Positions 1 to 12,299 of a DNA stretch of 64,000 nt are shown one piece after another; the stretch's first letter is position 1; each line of letters starts with the position of its first letter. The position numbers and the translations under genes are program-made. The DNA comes from Closterium sp. Naga37s-1 (Eukaryota; Streptophyta; Zygnematophyceae; Desmidiales; Closteriaceae), in contig CANJKZ010000977.1 of NCBI GenBank assembly GCA_947471745.1, positions 2,460,501 through 2,524,500 of the forward strand, read 5' to 3'. The notes under the pieces are model-generated. The model saw nothing but the letters and a program-made list of their open reading frames with translations, did not search any database and was not told the DNA's origin.

Positions 1-1046
1 TTGGCAGGTAGGTCTATTGGCAGCTAGGCCTATTGGCAGGTAGGTCTATTGGCAGCTAGGTCTATTGGCAGGTAGGTCTATTGGAAGGTAGGTCTATTGG
101 CAGGTAGGTCTTTTGGCAGGTAGGGCTATTGGCAGGTAGGTCCATTGGCAGGTAGGTCTATTGGCAGGTAGGTCTATTGGCAGGTAGGTCTATTGGCAGG
201 TAGGTCTATTGGCAGGTAGGTCTATTGGCAGGTAGGACTATTGGCAGGTAGGTCTATTGGCAGCTAGGTCTGTTGGCAGGTAGGTCTATTGGCAGCTAGG
301 TCTATTGGCAGCTAGGTCTATTGGCAGGTAGGTCTATTCGCAGGTAGGTCTATTCGCAGGTAGGTCTATTGGCAGGTAGGTCTATTGGCAGATAGGTCTG
401 TAGGTCTATTGGCAGCTAGGTCTATTGGCAGCTAGGTCTATTGGCAGGTAGGTCTATTGGCAGGTAGGTCTATTAGCAAGTAGGTCCATTGGCAGGTAGG
501 TCTTTTGGCAGGTTGGTCTATTGGCAGGTAGGTCTATTGGCAGGTAGGTCAATTGGCAGGTAGGTCTATTGGCAGGTAGGTCTATTGGCAGCTAGGTCTA
601 TTGGCAGCTAGGTCTACTGGCAGGTAGGTCTATCGGCAGGTAGGTCTATTGGCAGGTAGGTCTATTGGCAGCTAGGTCTATTGGCAGGTAGGTCTATTGG
701 CAGGTAGGTCTATTGGCAGCTAGGTCTATTGGCAGCTAGGTCTATTGGCTGGTAGGTCTATTGGCAGGTAGGTCTATTGGCAGGTAGATCTATTGGCAGG
801 TAGGTCTATTGGCAGGTAGGTCTATTGGCAGGTAGGTCTATTGGCAGGTAGGTCTATTGGCGGGTAGGTCTATTGGCAGATAGGTCTGTAGGTCTATTGG
901 CAGCTAGGTCTATTGGTAGGTAGGTCGATTCGCAGGTAGGTCTATTCGCAGGTAGGTCTATTGGCAGGTAGGTCTATTGGCAGGTAGGTCTATTGGCAGG
1001 TAGGTCTATTGGCAGGTAGGTCTATTGGCAGGTAGGTCTATTGGCA
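1..1046. repeat. Higher-order repeat, block A, copy 1
   Basis: The order of rare 16-bp variants here recurs at 1881 (offset 1,880) and at 5273 (offset a further 3,392). Markers are ttggaagg at 81, ttagcaag at 473, cgggtagg at 861 and ggtcgatt at 923. The first base of the window falls inside this copy, so its true start may lie outside. Confidence 0.85.
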
Positions 1047-1945
1047 GCTAGGTCTATTGGCAGGTAGGTCTATTGGCAGGTAGGTCTATTGGCAGGTAGG
1101 TCTATTGGCAGGTAGGTCTATTGGCAGGTAGGTCTATTGGCAGGTAGGTCTATTGGCAGGTAGGTCTATTGGCAGCTAGGTCTATTGGCAGGTAGGTCTA
1201 TTGGCAGGTAGGTCTATTGGCAGCTAGGTCTATTGGCAGGTAGGTCTATTCGCAGATAGGTCTATTCGCAGGTAGGTCTATTGGCAGGTAGGTCTATTGG
1301 CAGATAGGTCTGTAGGTCTATTGGCAGCTAGGTCTATTGGAAGGTAGGTCTATTGGCAGCTAGGTCTATTGGCAGGTAGGGCTATTGGCAGGTAGGTCCA
1401 TTGGCAGGTAGGTCTATTGGCCGGTAGGTCTATTGGCAGGTAGGTCTATTGGCAGGTAGGTCTATTGGCAGGTAGGTCTATTGGCAGGTAGGACTATTGG
1501 CAGGTAGGTCTATTGGCAGCTAGGTCTATTGGCAGGTAGGTCTATTGGCAGCTAGGTCTATTGGCAGCTAGGTCTATTGGCAGGTAGGTCTATTGGCAGC
1601 TAGGTCTATTGGCAGGTAGGTCTATTGGCAGCTAGGTCTATTGGCAGGTAGGTCTATTGGCAGCTAGGTCTATTGGCAGGTAGGTCTATTGGCAGGTAGG
1701 TCTATTGGCAGGTAGGTCTATTGGCAGGTAGGTCTATTGGCAGAGAGGTCTGTAGGTCTATTGGCAGGTAGGTCTATTGGCAGGTAGGTCTATTGGCAGG
1801 TAGGTCTATTGGCAGGTAGGTCTATTGGCAGGTAGGTCTATTGGCAGATAGGTCTGTAGGTCTATTGGCAGCTAGGTCTATTGGCAGGTAGGTCTATTGG
1901 CAGCTAGGTCTATTGGCAGGTAGGTCTATTGGCAGCTAGGTCTAT
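1041..1945. repeat. Higher-order repeat, block A, second type, copy 1
   Basis: A different variant phrase, marked by cgcagata at 1251, ccggtagg at 1421 and cagagagg at 1741. It recurs 3,192 bp downstream. It fills the interval between copies 1 and 2 of the first phrase. Confidence 0.78.
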
Positions 1946-2926
1946 TGGCAGGTAGGTCTATTGGAAGGTAGGTCTATTGGCAGGTAGGTCTATTGGCAGG
2001 TAGGGCTATTGGCAGGTAGGTCCATTGGCAGGTAGGTCTATTGGCAGGTAGGTCTATTGGCAGGTAGGTCTATTGGCAGGTAGGTCTATTGGCAGGTAGG
2101 TCTATTGGCAGGTAGGACTATTGGCAGGTAGGTCTATTGGCAGCTAGGTCTATTGGCAGGTAGGTCTATTGGCAGCTAGGTCTATTGGCAGCTAGGTCTA
2201 TTGGCAGGTAGGTCTATTCGCAGGTAGGTCTATTCGCAGGTAGGTCTATTGGCAGGTAGGTCTATTGGCAGATAGGTCTGTAGGTCTATTGGCAGCTAGG
2301 TCTATTGGCAGCTAGGTCTATTGGCAGGTAGGTCTATTGGCAGGTAGGTCTATTAGCAAGTAGGTCCATTGGCAGGTAGGTCTTTTGGCAGGTTGGTCTA
2401 TTGGCAGGTAGGTCTATTGGCAGGTAGGTCAATTGGCAGGTAGGTCTATTGGCAGGTAGGTCTATTGGCAGCTAGGTCTATTGGCAGCTAGGTCTACTGG
2501 CAGGTAGGTCTATCGGCAGGTAGGTCTATTGGCAGGTAGGTCTATTGGCAGCTAGGTCTATTGGCAGGTAGGTCTATTGGCAGGTAGGTCTATTGGCAGC
2601 TAGGTCTATTGGCAGCTAGGTCTATTGGCAGGTAGGTCTATTGGCAGGTAGGTCTATTGGCAGGTAGATCTATTGGCAGGTAGGTCTATTGGCAGGTAGG
2701 TCTATTGGCAGGTAGGTCTATTGGCAGGTAGGTCTATTGGCGGGTAGGTCTATTGGCAGATAGGTCTGTAGGTCTATTGGCAGCTAGGTCTATTGGTAGG
2801 TAGGTCGATTCGCAGGTAGGTCTATTCGCAGGTAGGTCTATTGGCAGGTAGGTCTATTGGCAGGTAGGTCTATTGGCAGGTAGGTCTATTGGCAGGTAGG
2901 TCTATTGGCAGGTAGGTCTATTGGCA
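1881..2926. repeat. Higher-order repeat, block A, copy 2
   Basis: Same variant order as 1-1046 with only scattered single-base differences (for example aggcct in copy 1 against aggtct here). Markers fall at exactly +1,880: ttggaagg 1961, ttagcaag 2353, cgggtagg 2741. Copying of about 65 units at once, not unit-by-unit drift, is the simplest reading. Confidence 0.85.
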
Positions 2927-4232
2927 GGTAGGTCTATTCGCAGGTAGGTCTATTCGCAGGTAGGTCTATTCGCAGGTAGGTCTATTCGCAGGTAGGTCTA
3001 TTCGCAGGTAGGTATATTGGCAGGTAGGTCTATTGGCAGGTAGGTCTATTGGCAGGTAGGTCTATTGGCAGGTAGGTCTATTGGCAGGTAGGTCTATTGG
3101 CAGAGAGGTCTGTAGGTATATTGGCACCTAGGTCTATTGGCAGGTAGGTCTATTGGCAGGTAGGTCTATTCGCAGGTAGGTCTATTGGCAGGTAGGTCTA
3201 TTGGCAGGTAGGTCTATTGGCAGGTAGGTCTATTGGCAGGTAGGTCTATTGTCAGATAGGTCTGTAGGTCTATTGGCAGCTAGGTCTATTGGCAGCTAGG
3301 TCTATTGGCAGGTAGGTCTATTGGCAGGTAGGTCTATTGGCAGGTAGGTCTATTGGCAGGTAGGTCTATTGGCAGGTAGGTCTATTGGCAGGTAGGTCTA
3401 TTGGCAGGTAGGTCTATTGGCAGGTAGGTCTATTCGCAGCTAGGTCTATTGGCAGCTAGGTCTATTGGCAGCTAGGTCTATTGGCAGCTAGGTCTATTGG
3501 CAGCTAGGTCTATTGGAAGGTAGGTCTATTCGCAGATAGGTCTATTCGCAGGAAGGTCTATTGGCAGGTAGGTCTATTGGCAGATAGGTCTGTAGGTCTA
3601 TTGGCAGCTAGGTCTATTGGATGATAGGTCTATTGGCAGGTAGGTCTATTGGCAGGTAGGTCTATTGGCAGGTAGGTCTATTGGCAGGTAGGTCTATTGG
3701 CAGGTAGGTCTATTGGCAGGTAGGTCTATTGGCAGGTAGGTCTATTGGCAGGACGGTCTATTGGCAGGTAGGACTATTGGCAGCTAGGTCTATTGGCAGG
3801 TAGGTCTATTCGCAGGTAGGTTTATTCGCAGGTAGGTCTATTGGCAGGTAGGTCTATTGGCAGATAGGTCTGTAGGTCTATTGGCAGCTAGGTCTATTGG
3901 CAGGTAGGTCTATTCGCAGGTAGGTCTATTCGCAGGTAGGTATATTGGCAGGTAGGTCTATTGGCAGGTAGGTCTATTGGCAGGTAGGTCTATTGGCAGG
4001 TAGGTCTATTGGCAGGTAGGTCTATTGGCAGAGAGTTCTGTAGGTCTATTGGCAGCTAGGTCTATTGGCAGGTAGGTCTATTCGCAGGTAGGTCTTTTCG
4101 CAGGTGGGTCTATTGGCAGGTAGGTTTATTGGCAGGTAGGTCTATTGGCAGGTAGGTCTATTGGCAGGTAGGTCTATTGGCAGATAGGTCTGTAGGTCTA
4201 TTGGCAGCTAGGTCTATTGGCAGGTAGGTCTA

Positions 4233-5137
4233 TTGGCAGCTAGGTCTATTGGCAGGTAGGTCTATTGGCAGGTAGGTCTATTGGCAGGTAGGTCTATTGG
4301 CAGGTAGGTCTATTGGCAGGTAGGTCTATTGGCAGGTAGGTCTATTGGCAGGTAGGTCTATTGGCAGCTAGGTCTATTGGCAGGTAGGTCTATTGGCAGG
4401 TAGGTCTATTGGCAGCTAGGTCTATTGGCAGGTAGGTCTATTCGCAGATAGGTCTATTCGCAGGTAGGTCTATTGGCAGGTAGGTCTATTGGCAGATAGG
4501 TCTGTAGGTCTATTGGCAGCTAGGTCTATTGGAAGGTAGGTCTATTGGCAGCTAGGTCTATTGGCAGGTAGGGCTATTGGCAGGTAGGTCCATTGGCAGG
4601 TAGGTCTATTGGCCGGTAGGTCTATTGGCAGGTAGGTCTATTGGCAGGTAGGTCTATTGGCAGGTAGGTCTATTGGCAGGTAGGACTATTGGCAGGTAGG
4701 TCTATTGGCAGCTAGGTCTATTGGCAGGTAGGTCTATTGGCAGCTAGGTCTATTGGCAGCTAGGTCTATTGGCAGGTAGGTCTATTGGCAGCTAGGTCTA
4801 TTGGCAGGTAGGTCTATTGGCAGGTAGGTCTATTGGCAGGTAGGTCTATTGGCAGCTAGGTCTATTGGCAGGTAGGTCTATTGGCAGGTAGGTCTATTGG
4901 CAGGTAGGTCTATTGGCAGGTAGGTCTATTGGCAGAGAGGTCTGTAGGTCTATTGGCAGGTAGGTCTATTGGCAGGTAGGTCTATTGGCAGGTAGGTCTA
5001 TTGGCAGGTAGGTCTATTGGCAGGTAGGTCTATTGGCAGATAGGTCTGTAGGTCTATTGGCAGCTAGGTCTATTGGCAGGTAGGTCTATTGGCAGCTAGG
5101 TCTATTGGCAGGTAGGTCTATTGGCAGCTAGGTCTAT
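4233..5137. repeat. Higher-order repeat, block A, second type, copy 2
   Basis: Markers at +3,192: cgcagata 4443, ccggtagg 4613, cagagagg 4933. It lies just before copy 3 of the first phrase, so the order (second phrase, then first phrase) seen at 1041-2926 is repeated at 4233-6318. Parts of this phrase recur in block B near 35.1, 36.4, 38.3 and 43.9 kb. Confidence 0.78.
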
Positions 5138-5272
5138 TGGAAGGTAGGTCTATTGGCAGGTAGGTCTATTGGCAGGTAGGTCTATTGGCAGGTAGGTCTA
5201 TTGGCAGGTAGGTCTATTGGCAGGTAGGTCTATTGGCAGATAGGTCTGTAGGTCTATTGGCAGCTAGGTCTA

Positions 5273-6318
5273 TTGGCAGGTAGGTCTATTGGCAGCTAGG
5301 TCTATTGGCAGGTAGGTCTATTGGCAGCTAGGTCTATTGGCAGGTAGGTCTATTGGAAGGTAGGTCTATTGGCAGGTAGGTCTATTGGCAGGTAGGGCTA
5401 TTGGCAGGTAGGTCCATTGGCAGGTAGGTCTATTGGCAGGTAGGTCTATTGGCAGGTAGGTCTATTGGCAGGTAGGTCTATTGGCAGGTAGGTCTATTGG
5501 CAGGTAGGACTATTGGCAGGTAGGTCTATTGGCAGCTAGGTCTATTGGCAGGTAGGTCTATTGGCAGCTAGGTCTATTGGCAGCTAGGTCTATTGGCAGG
5601 TAGGTCTATTCGCAGGTAGGTCTATTCGCAGGTAGGTCTATTGGCAGGTAGGTCTATTGGCAGATAGGTCTGTAGGTCTATTGGCAGCTAGGTCTATTGG
5701 CAGCTAGGTCTATTGGCAGGTAGGTCTATTGGCAGGTAGGTCTATTAGCAAGTAGGTCCATTGGCAGGTAGGTCTTTTGGCAGGTTGGTCTATTGGCAGG
5801 TAGGTCTATTGGCAGCTAGGTCTATTGGCAGGTAGGTCTATTGGCAGGTAGGTCTATTGGCAGCTAGGTCTATTGGCAGCTAGGTCTACTGGCAGGTAGG
5901 TCTATCGGCAGGTAGGTCTATTGGCAGGTAGGTCTATTGGCAGCTAGGTCTATTGGCAGGTAGGTCTATTGGCAGGTAGGTCTATTGGCAGCTAGGTCTA
6001 TTGGCAGCTAGGTCTATTGGCAGGTAGGTCTATTGGCAGGTAGGTCTATTGGCAGGTAGATCTATTGGCAGGTAGGTCTATTGGCAGGTAGGTCTATTGG
6101 CAGGTAGGTCTATTGGCAGGTAGGTCTATTGGCGGGTAGGTCTATTGGCAGATAGGTCTGTAGGTCTATTGGCAGCTAGGTCTATTGGTAGGTAGGTCGA
6201 TTCGCAGGTAGGTCTATTCGCAGGTAGGTCTATTGGCAGGTAGGTCTATTGGCAGGTAGGTCTATTGGCAGGTAGGTCTATTGGCAGGTAGGTCTATTGG
6301 CAGGTAGGTCTATTGGCA
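5273..6318. repeat. Higher-order repeat, block A, copy 3
   Basis: Third copy of the same variant order, 3,392 bp after copy 2: ttggaagg 5353, ttagcaag 5745, the ggtctact/tatcgg pair near 5883. A few units differ from copies 1 and 2 after the ggttggtc marker. Confidence 0.8.
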
Positions 6319-9300
6319 GGTAGGTCTATTGGCAGGTAGGTCTATTGGCGGTAGGTCTATTGGCAGATAGGTCTGTAGGTCTATTGGCAGGTAGGTCTAT
6401 TGGCAGGTAGGTCTATTGGCAGGTAGGTCTATTCGCAGCTAGGTCTATTGGCAGGTAGGTCCATTGGCAGGTAGGTCTATTGGCAGGTAGGTCTTTTGGC
6501 AGGTAGGTCTATTGGCAGGTAGGTCTATTGGCAGGTAGGTCTATTGGCAGGTAGGTCTATTGGCAGCTAGGTCTATTGGCAGGTAGGTCTATTGGCAGGT
6601 AGGTCTATTGGCAGGTAGGTCTATTGGCGGTAGGTCTATTGGCAGATAGGTCTGTAGGTCTATTGGCAGCTAGGTCTATTGGCAGGTAGGTCTATTGGCA
6701 GGTAGGTCTATTGGCAGGTAGGTCTATTCGCAGGTAGGTCTATTCGCAGGTAGGTCTATTGGCAGGTAGGTCTATTCGCAGGTAGGTATATTCGCAGGTA
6801 GGTCTATTCGCAGGTAGGTCCATTGGCAGATAGGTCTATTCGCAGGTAGGTCTATTCGCAGGTAGGTCTATGGGCAGATAGGTCTGTAGGTCTATTGGCA
6901 GGTAGGTCTATTGGCAGCTAGATCTATTGGCAGGTAGGTCTATTGGCAGGTAGGTCTATTGGCAGCTAGGTCTATTGGCAGGGAGGTCTATTGGCAGGTA
7001 GGTTTATTGGCAGGTAGGTCTATTGGCAGATAGGTCTGTAGGTCTATTGGCAGGTAGGTCTATTGGCAGGTAGGTCTATTGGCAGGTAGGTCTATTGGCA
7101 GATAGGTCTGTAGGTCTTTTGGCAGGTAGGTCTATTGGCAGGTAGGTCTATTGGCAGGTAGGTCTATTGGCAGGTAGGTCTATTGGCAGGTAGGTCTATT
7201 GGCAGGTAGGTCTATTGGCAGGTAGGTCTATTCGCAGGTAGGTCTATTCGCAGGTAGGTCTATTGGCAGATAGGTCTGTAGGTCTATTGGCAGGTAGGTC
7301 TATTGGCAGGTAGGTCTATTGGCAGGTAGGTCTATTGGCAGGTAGGTCTATTGGAAGGTAGGTCTATTGGCAGATAGGTCTGTAGGTCTATTGGCAGCTA
7401 GGTCTATTGGTAGGTAGGTCTTTTCGCAGGTAGGTCTATTCGCAGGTAGGTCTATTCGCAGGTAGGTCTATTGGCAGGTAGGTCTATTGGCAGGTAGGTC
7501 TATTGGCAGGTAGGTCTATTGGCAGGTAGGTCTATTGGCAGGTAGGTCTATTGGTAGGTCTTACTACCAAGCCAGCAAGGGCGTGGGAGGGTTGCGAGCA
7601 TCATCGGTCATCGGGGCTCGCGAATGAAGAGCGCCCGCTGCACTTCCTGCACATGTGCGGATCCTACCGCATTTTGGGGTGGAAGCGCTCGTTCCGAGCG
7701 TTTTTCTTCCTCCGTGTCACGTGGCTGCGCTTGTCTGGGCCTATTACCAATCCAGCAAGGGCGTGGGAGGGTTGCGAGCATCATCGGTCATCGGCGCTCG
7801 CGAATGAAGAGCGCCCGCTGCACTTCCTGCACATGTGCGGATCATTCCGCGTTTTGGGGGTGGAAGTGCTCGTTCCGAGCGTTTTTCTTCCGCCGTGTCA
7901 CGTGGCTACGCTTATCTGGTCCTATTACCAAGCCAGTAAGGGCGTGGGAGGGTTGCGAGCATCACCGGTCATCGGCGGTCGCGAATGAAGAGCGCCCGCT
8001 GCACTTCCTGCACACGTGAGGATCCTTCCGCATTTTGGGGCTAGAAGCGCTCGGTCCGAGCGTTTTTCTTCCGCCGGGTCACGTGGCTGCGCTTGTCTGG
8101 TCTTATTACCAAGCCAGCAACGGCGTGGGAGGGTTGCGAGCATCATCGGTCATCGGCGCTCGTGAATAAAGAGCGCCCGCTGCACTTCTTGCACATGTGC
8201 AGATCCTTCTGCGTTTTGGTGGTGGAAGCGCTCGTTCCGAACGTTTTTCTTCCGCTGGGTCACGTGGCTGCGCTTGTTTGGTCTTATTACCAAGCCAGCA
8301 AGGGCGTGGGAGGGTTGCGAGCAACATCGGTCATCGGCGCTCGCGAATGAAGAGCGCCCGCTGCACTTCCTGCACATGTGCGGATCATTCCGCGTTTTGG
8401 GGGTGGAAGCGCTCGTTCCGAGCGTTTTTCTTCCGCCGTGTCACGTGGCTGCGCTTGTCTGGGCCTATTACCAAGCCAGCAAGGGCGTGGGAGGGTTGCA
8501 AGCATCATCGGTCATTGGCGCTCGCGAATGAAGAGCGCCTGCTGCACATCCTGCACATGTGCGGATCCTTCCGCATTTTGGGGGTGGAAGCGCTCGTTCC
8601 GAGCGTTTTTCTTCCGCCAGGTCACGTGGCTGCGCTTGTCTTGTCCTATTACCAAGCCAGCAAGGGCGCGGGAGGGTTGCGATCATCATCGGTGATTGGC
8701 GCTCGCGAATGAAGAGCGCCCGCTGCACTTCCTGCACATGTGCGGATCCTTCCGCGTTTTGGGGCTGTAAGTGCTCGTTCCGCGCGGTTTACTTCCGCCG
8801 GGTCATGTGGCTGCGCTTGTCTGGGCCTATTACCAAGCCAGCAAGGGTGTGGGAGGGTTGCGAGCATCATCGGTCATCGGCGGTCGCGAATGAAGAGCGC
8901 CCGCTGCACTTCCTGCACATGTGCGGATCCTTCCGCGTTTTGGGGCTGTGAGCGCTCGTTCCGCGCGGTTTTCTTCCGCCGGGTCACGTGGCTGCGCTTG
9001 TCTGGGCCTATTACCAAGCAAGCAAGGGCGTGGAAGGGTTGCGAGCATCATTGGTCATCGGCGCTCGCGAATGAAGAGCGCCCGCTGCACTTCCTGCACA
9101 TGTGCGAATCCTTCCACATTTTGGGGGTGGAAGCGCTCGTTCCGAGCGTTTTTCTTCCGCCGGGTCACGTGGCTATGCTTATCTGGTCCTCTTACCAAGC
9201 CAGCAAGGGCGTGGGAGGGTTGCGATCATCATCGGTCATCGGCGCTCGCGAATGAAGAGCGCCCGCTGCACTTCCTGCACATGTGCGGATCCTTCCGCAT

Positions 9301-11000
9301 TTTGGGGTGGAAGCGCTCGTTCCGAGCGTTTTTCTTCCGCTGGGTCACGTGGCTGCACTTGTCTGGTCCTATTACCAAACCAGCAAGGGCGTGGGAGGGT
9401 TGCGAGCATCATCGGTCATCGGCGCTCGCGAATGAAGAGCGCCCGCTGCACTTCCTGCACATGTGCGGATCCTTCCGCGTTTTGGGGGTGGAAGCGCTCG
9501 TTCCGAGCATTTTTCTTCCGCCGGGTCACGTGGCTACGCTTGTCTGGGCCTATTACCAAGCCAGCAAGGGCGTGGGAGGGTTGGGAGCATCATCGGTCAT
9601 CGGCGCTCGCGAATGAAGAGCGCCCGCTGCACTTCATGCACATGTGCGGATCCTTCCGCGTTTTGGGGGTAGAAGCGCTCGTTCCGAGCGTTTTTCTTCC
9701 GCCAGGTCACGTGTCTGCGCTTGTCTGGTCCTATTACCAAGCCAGCAAGGGCGTGGGAGGGTTGCGAGCATCATCGGTCATCGGCGCTCGCGAATGAAGA
9801 GCGCCCGCTGCACTTCCTGCACATGTGCGGATCCTTCCGCGTTTTGGGGGTGGAAGCGCTCGTTCCGAGCGTTTTTCTTCCGCCGGGTCACGTGGCTGCA
9901 CTTGTCTGGTCCTATTACCAAACCAGCAAGGGCGTGGGAGGGTTGGGAGCATCATCAGTCATCGGCGCTCGCGAATGAAGAGCGCCCGCTGCACTTCTTG
10001 CACATGTGCGGATCCTTCCGCGTTTTGGTGGTGGAAGCGCTCGTTCAGAGCGATTTTCTTCCGCCGGGTCACGTGGCTGCGCTTGTCTGGGCCTATTACC
10101 AAGCCAGCAAGGGCGTGGGAGGGTTGCGAGCACCATCGGTCATCGGCGCTCGCGAATGAAGAGCGCCCGTTGCACTTCCTGCACATGTGCGGATCCTTCC
10201 GCGTTTTGGGGGAGGAAGCGCTTGTTCCGAGCGTTTTTCTTCCGCCGGGTCACGTGGCTGCGCTTGTCTGGGCCTATTACCAAGCTAGGAAGGGCGTGGG
10301 AGGGTTGCGAGCATCATTGGTCATCGGCGCTCGCGAATGAAGAGCGCCCGCTGCACTTCCTGCACATGTGCGGATCCTTCCGCGTTTTGGGGGTGGAAGC
10401 GCTCGTTCCGAGCGATTTTCTTCCGCCGGGTCACGTGGCTGCGCTTGTCTGGTCTTATTACCAAGCCAGCAAGGGCGTGGGAGCGTTGCGAGCATCATCG
10501 GTCATCGGCGCTCGCGAATGAAGAGCGCCCGCTGCACTTCCTGCACATGTGCGGATCCTTCCGCGTTTTGGGGGTGGAAGCGCTCGTTCCGAGCGTTTTT
10601 CTTCCGCCGGGTCACGTTGCTGCGCTTGTCTGGGCCTATTACCAAGCCAGCAAGGGCGTGGGAGGGTTGCGAGCATCATCGGTCATCGGCGCTCGCGAAT
10701 GAAGAGCGCCCGCTGCACTTCCTGCACATGTGCGGATCCTTCCGCGTTTTGGGGCTGTGAGCGCTCGTTTTCCGCGCAGTTTTTTTCCGCCGGGTCACAT
10801 GGCTGCGCTTGTCTGGGCCTATTACCAAGCCAGCAAGGGCGTGGGAGGGTTGCGAGAATCATCGGTCATCGGCGGTCGCGAATGAAGAGCGCCCGCTGCA
10901 CTTCCTGCACATGTGCGGATCCTTCCGCGTTTTGGGGGTGGAAGCGCTCGTTCTGAGCGTTTTTCTTCCGCCGGGTCACGTGGCTGCGCTTGTCTGGGCC

Positions 11001-11181
11001 TATTACCAAGCCAGCAAGGGCGTGGGAGGGTTGCGAGCATCATCGGTCATCGGCGCTCGCGAATGAAGAGCGCCCGCTGCACTTCCTGCACATGTGCGGA
11101 TCCTTCCGCGTTTTGGGGGTGGAAGCGCTCGTTCCGAGCGTTTTTCTTCCGCCGGGTCACGTGGCTGCGCTTGTCTGGTCT
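11001..11181 (+). repeat. Representative 181-bp unit with its dyads
   Basis: One typical unit. It contains five dyad-symmetric stretches: a 7-bp-stem hairpin (ggcgctc/gagcgcc, 9-base loop) at 11052-11074 with NruI-type TCGCGA at 11057; the perfect palindrome gcacatgtgc at 11088-11097; gcgga-tcct-tccgc at 11096-11109 including GGATCC; a 6-bp stem with 3-base loop, cgctcg-ttc-cgagcg, at 11126-11140; and the E-box palindrome CACGTG at 11158-11163. These elements are kept in most units of both arms. Such dyads could bind dimeric proteins or form hairpins; no function is shown by the sequence alone. Confidence 0.85.
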
Positions 11182-12299
11182 TATTACCAAGCCAGCAAGG
11201 GCGTGGGAGGGTTGCGAGCATCATCGGTCATCGGCGCTCGCGAATGAAGAGCGCCCGCTGCACTTCTTGCACATGTGCGGATCCTTCCGCGTTTTGGTGG
11301 TGGAAGCGCTTGTTCCGAACGTTTTTCTTCCGCCGGGTCACGTGGCTGCGCTTGTCTGGTCTTATTACCAAGCCAGCAAGGGCGTGGGAGCATTGCGAGC
11401 ATCATCGGTCATCGGCGCTCGCGAATGAAGAGCGCCCGCTGCACTTCCTGCACATGTGCGGATCCTTCCGCATTTTGGGGGTGGAAGCGCTCGTTACGAG
11501 CTTTTTTCTTCCGCCGGGTCACGTGGCTGCGCTTGTCTGGTCCTATTACCAAGCCAGCAAGGGCTTGGGAGGGTTGCGATCATCATCGGTCATCGGCGGT
11601 CGCGAATGAAGAGCGCCCGCTGCACTTCCTGCACATGTGCGGATCCTTCCGCATTTTGGGGCTGGAAGCGCTCGTTCCGAGCGTTTTTCTTCCGCCGGGT
11701 CACGTGGCTGCGCTTGTCTGGGCTTATTACCAAGCCAGCAAGGGCGTGGGAGGGTTGCGAGCATCATCGGTCATCGGCGCTCGCGAATGAAGAGCGCCCG
11801 CTGCACTTCCTGCACATGTGCGGATCCTTCCGCGTTTTGGGGGTGGAAGCGCTCGTTCCGAGCGTTTTTCTTCCGCCGGGTCACGTGGCTGCGCTTGTCT
11901 GGGCCTATTACCAAGCCAGCAAGGGCGTGGGAGGGTTGCGAGCATCATCGGTCACCGGCGGTCGCGAATGAAGAGCGCCCGCTGCACTTCCTGCACATGT
12001 GCGGATCCTTCCGCATTTTGGGGCTGGAAGCGCTCGTTCCGAGCGTTTTTCTTCCGCCGGGTCACGTGGCTGCGCTTGTCTGGTCTTACTACCAAGCCAG
12101 CAAGGGCGTGGGAGGGTTGCGAGCATCATCGGTCATCGGCGCTCGCGAATGAAGAGCGCCCGCTGCACTTCCTGTACATGTGCGGATCCTTCCGCGTTTT
12201 GGGGGTGGAAGCGCTCGTTCCGAGCGTTTTCTTCCGCCGTGTCACATGGCTGCGCTTGTCTGGGCCTATTACCAAGCCAGCAAGGGCGTGGGAGGGTTG

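Larger units (their letters stand above)
1..7561. repeat. 16-bp satellite array, block A
   Basis: Continuous head-to-tail array of the 16-bp unit ttggcaggtaggtcta, roughly 460 units, running in from outside the window. Common point variants are ggcagcta (G to C), ttcgcagg (G to C), ggtcca, ggtttatt, ggaagg and gggcta. A 24-bp variant, in which taggtctg is inserted after ttggcaga, recurs every few hundred bases and acts as a phase mark. Every unit carries TAG on both strands and 16 is not a multiple of 3, so no open frame survives; no gene is hidden here. The variants are not random: their order is repeated over kilobases (see the higher-order copies). The last unit is shortened (ttggtaggtc) where it meets the 181-bp satellite, with ggtct shared by both repeats. 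Confidence 0.97.

Noticed and set aside
1-7561. CRISPR array
   Set aside because: Repeats are contiguous 16-bp units with no unique spacers, and the window is eukaryotic in character.
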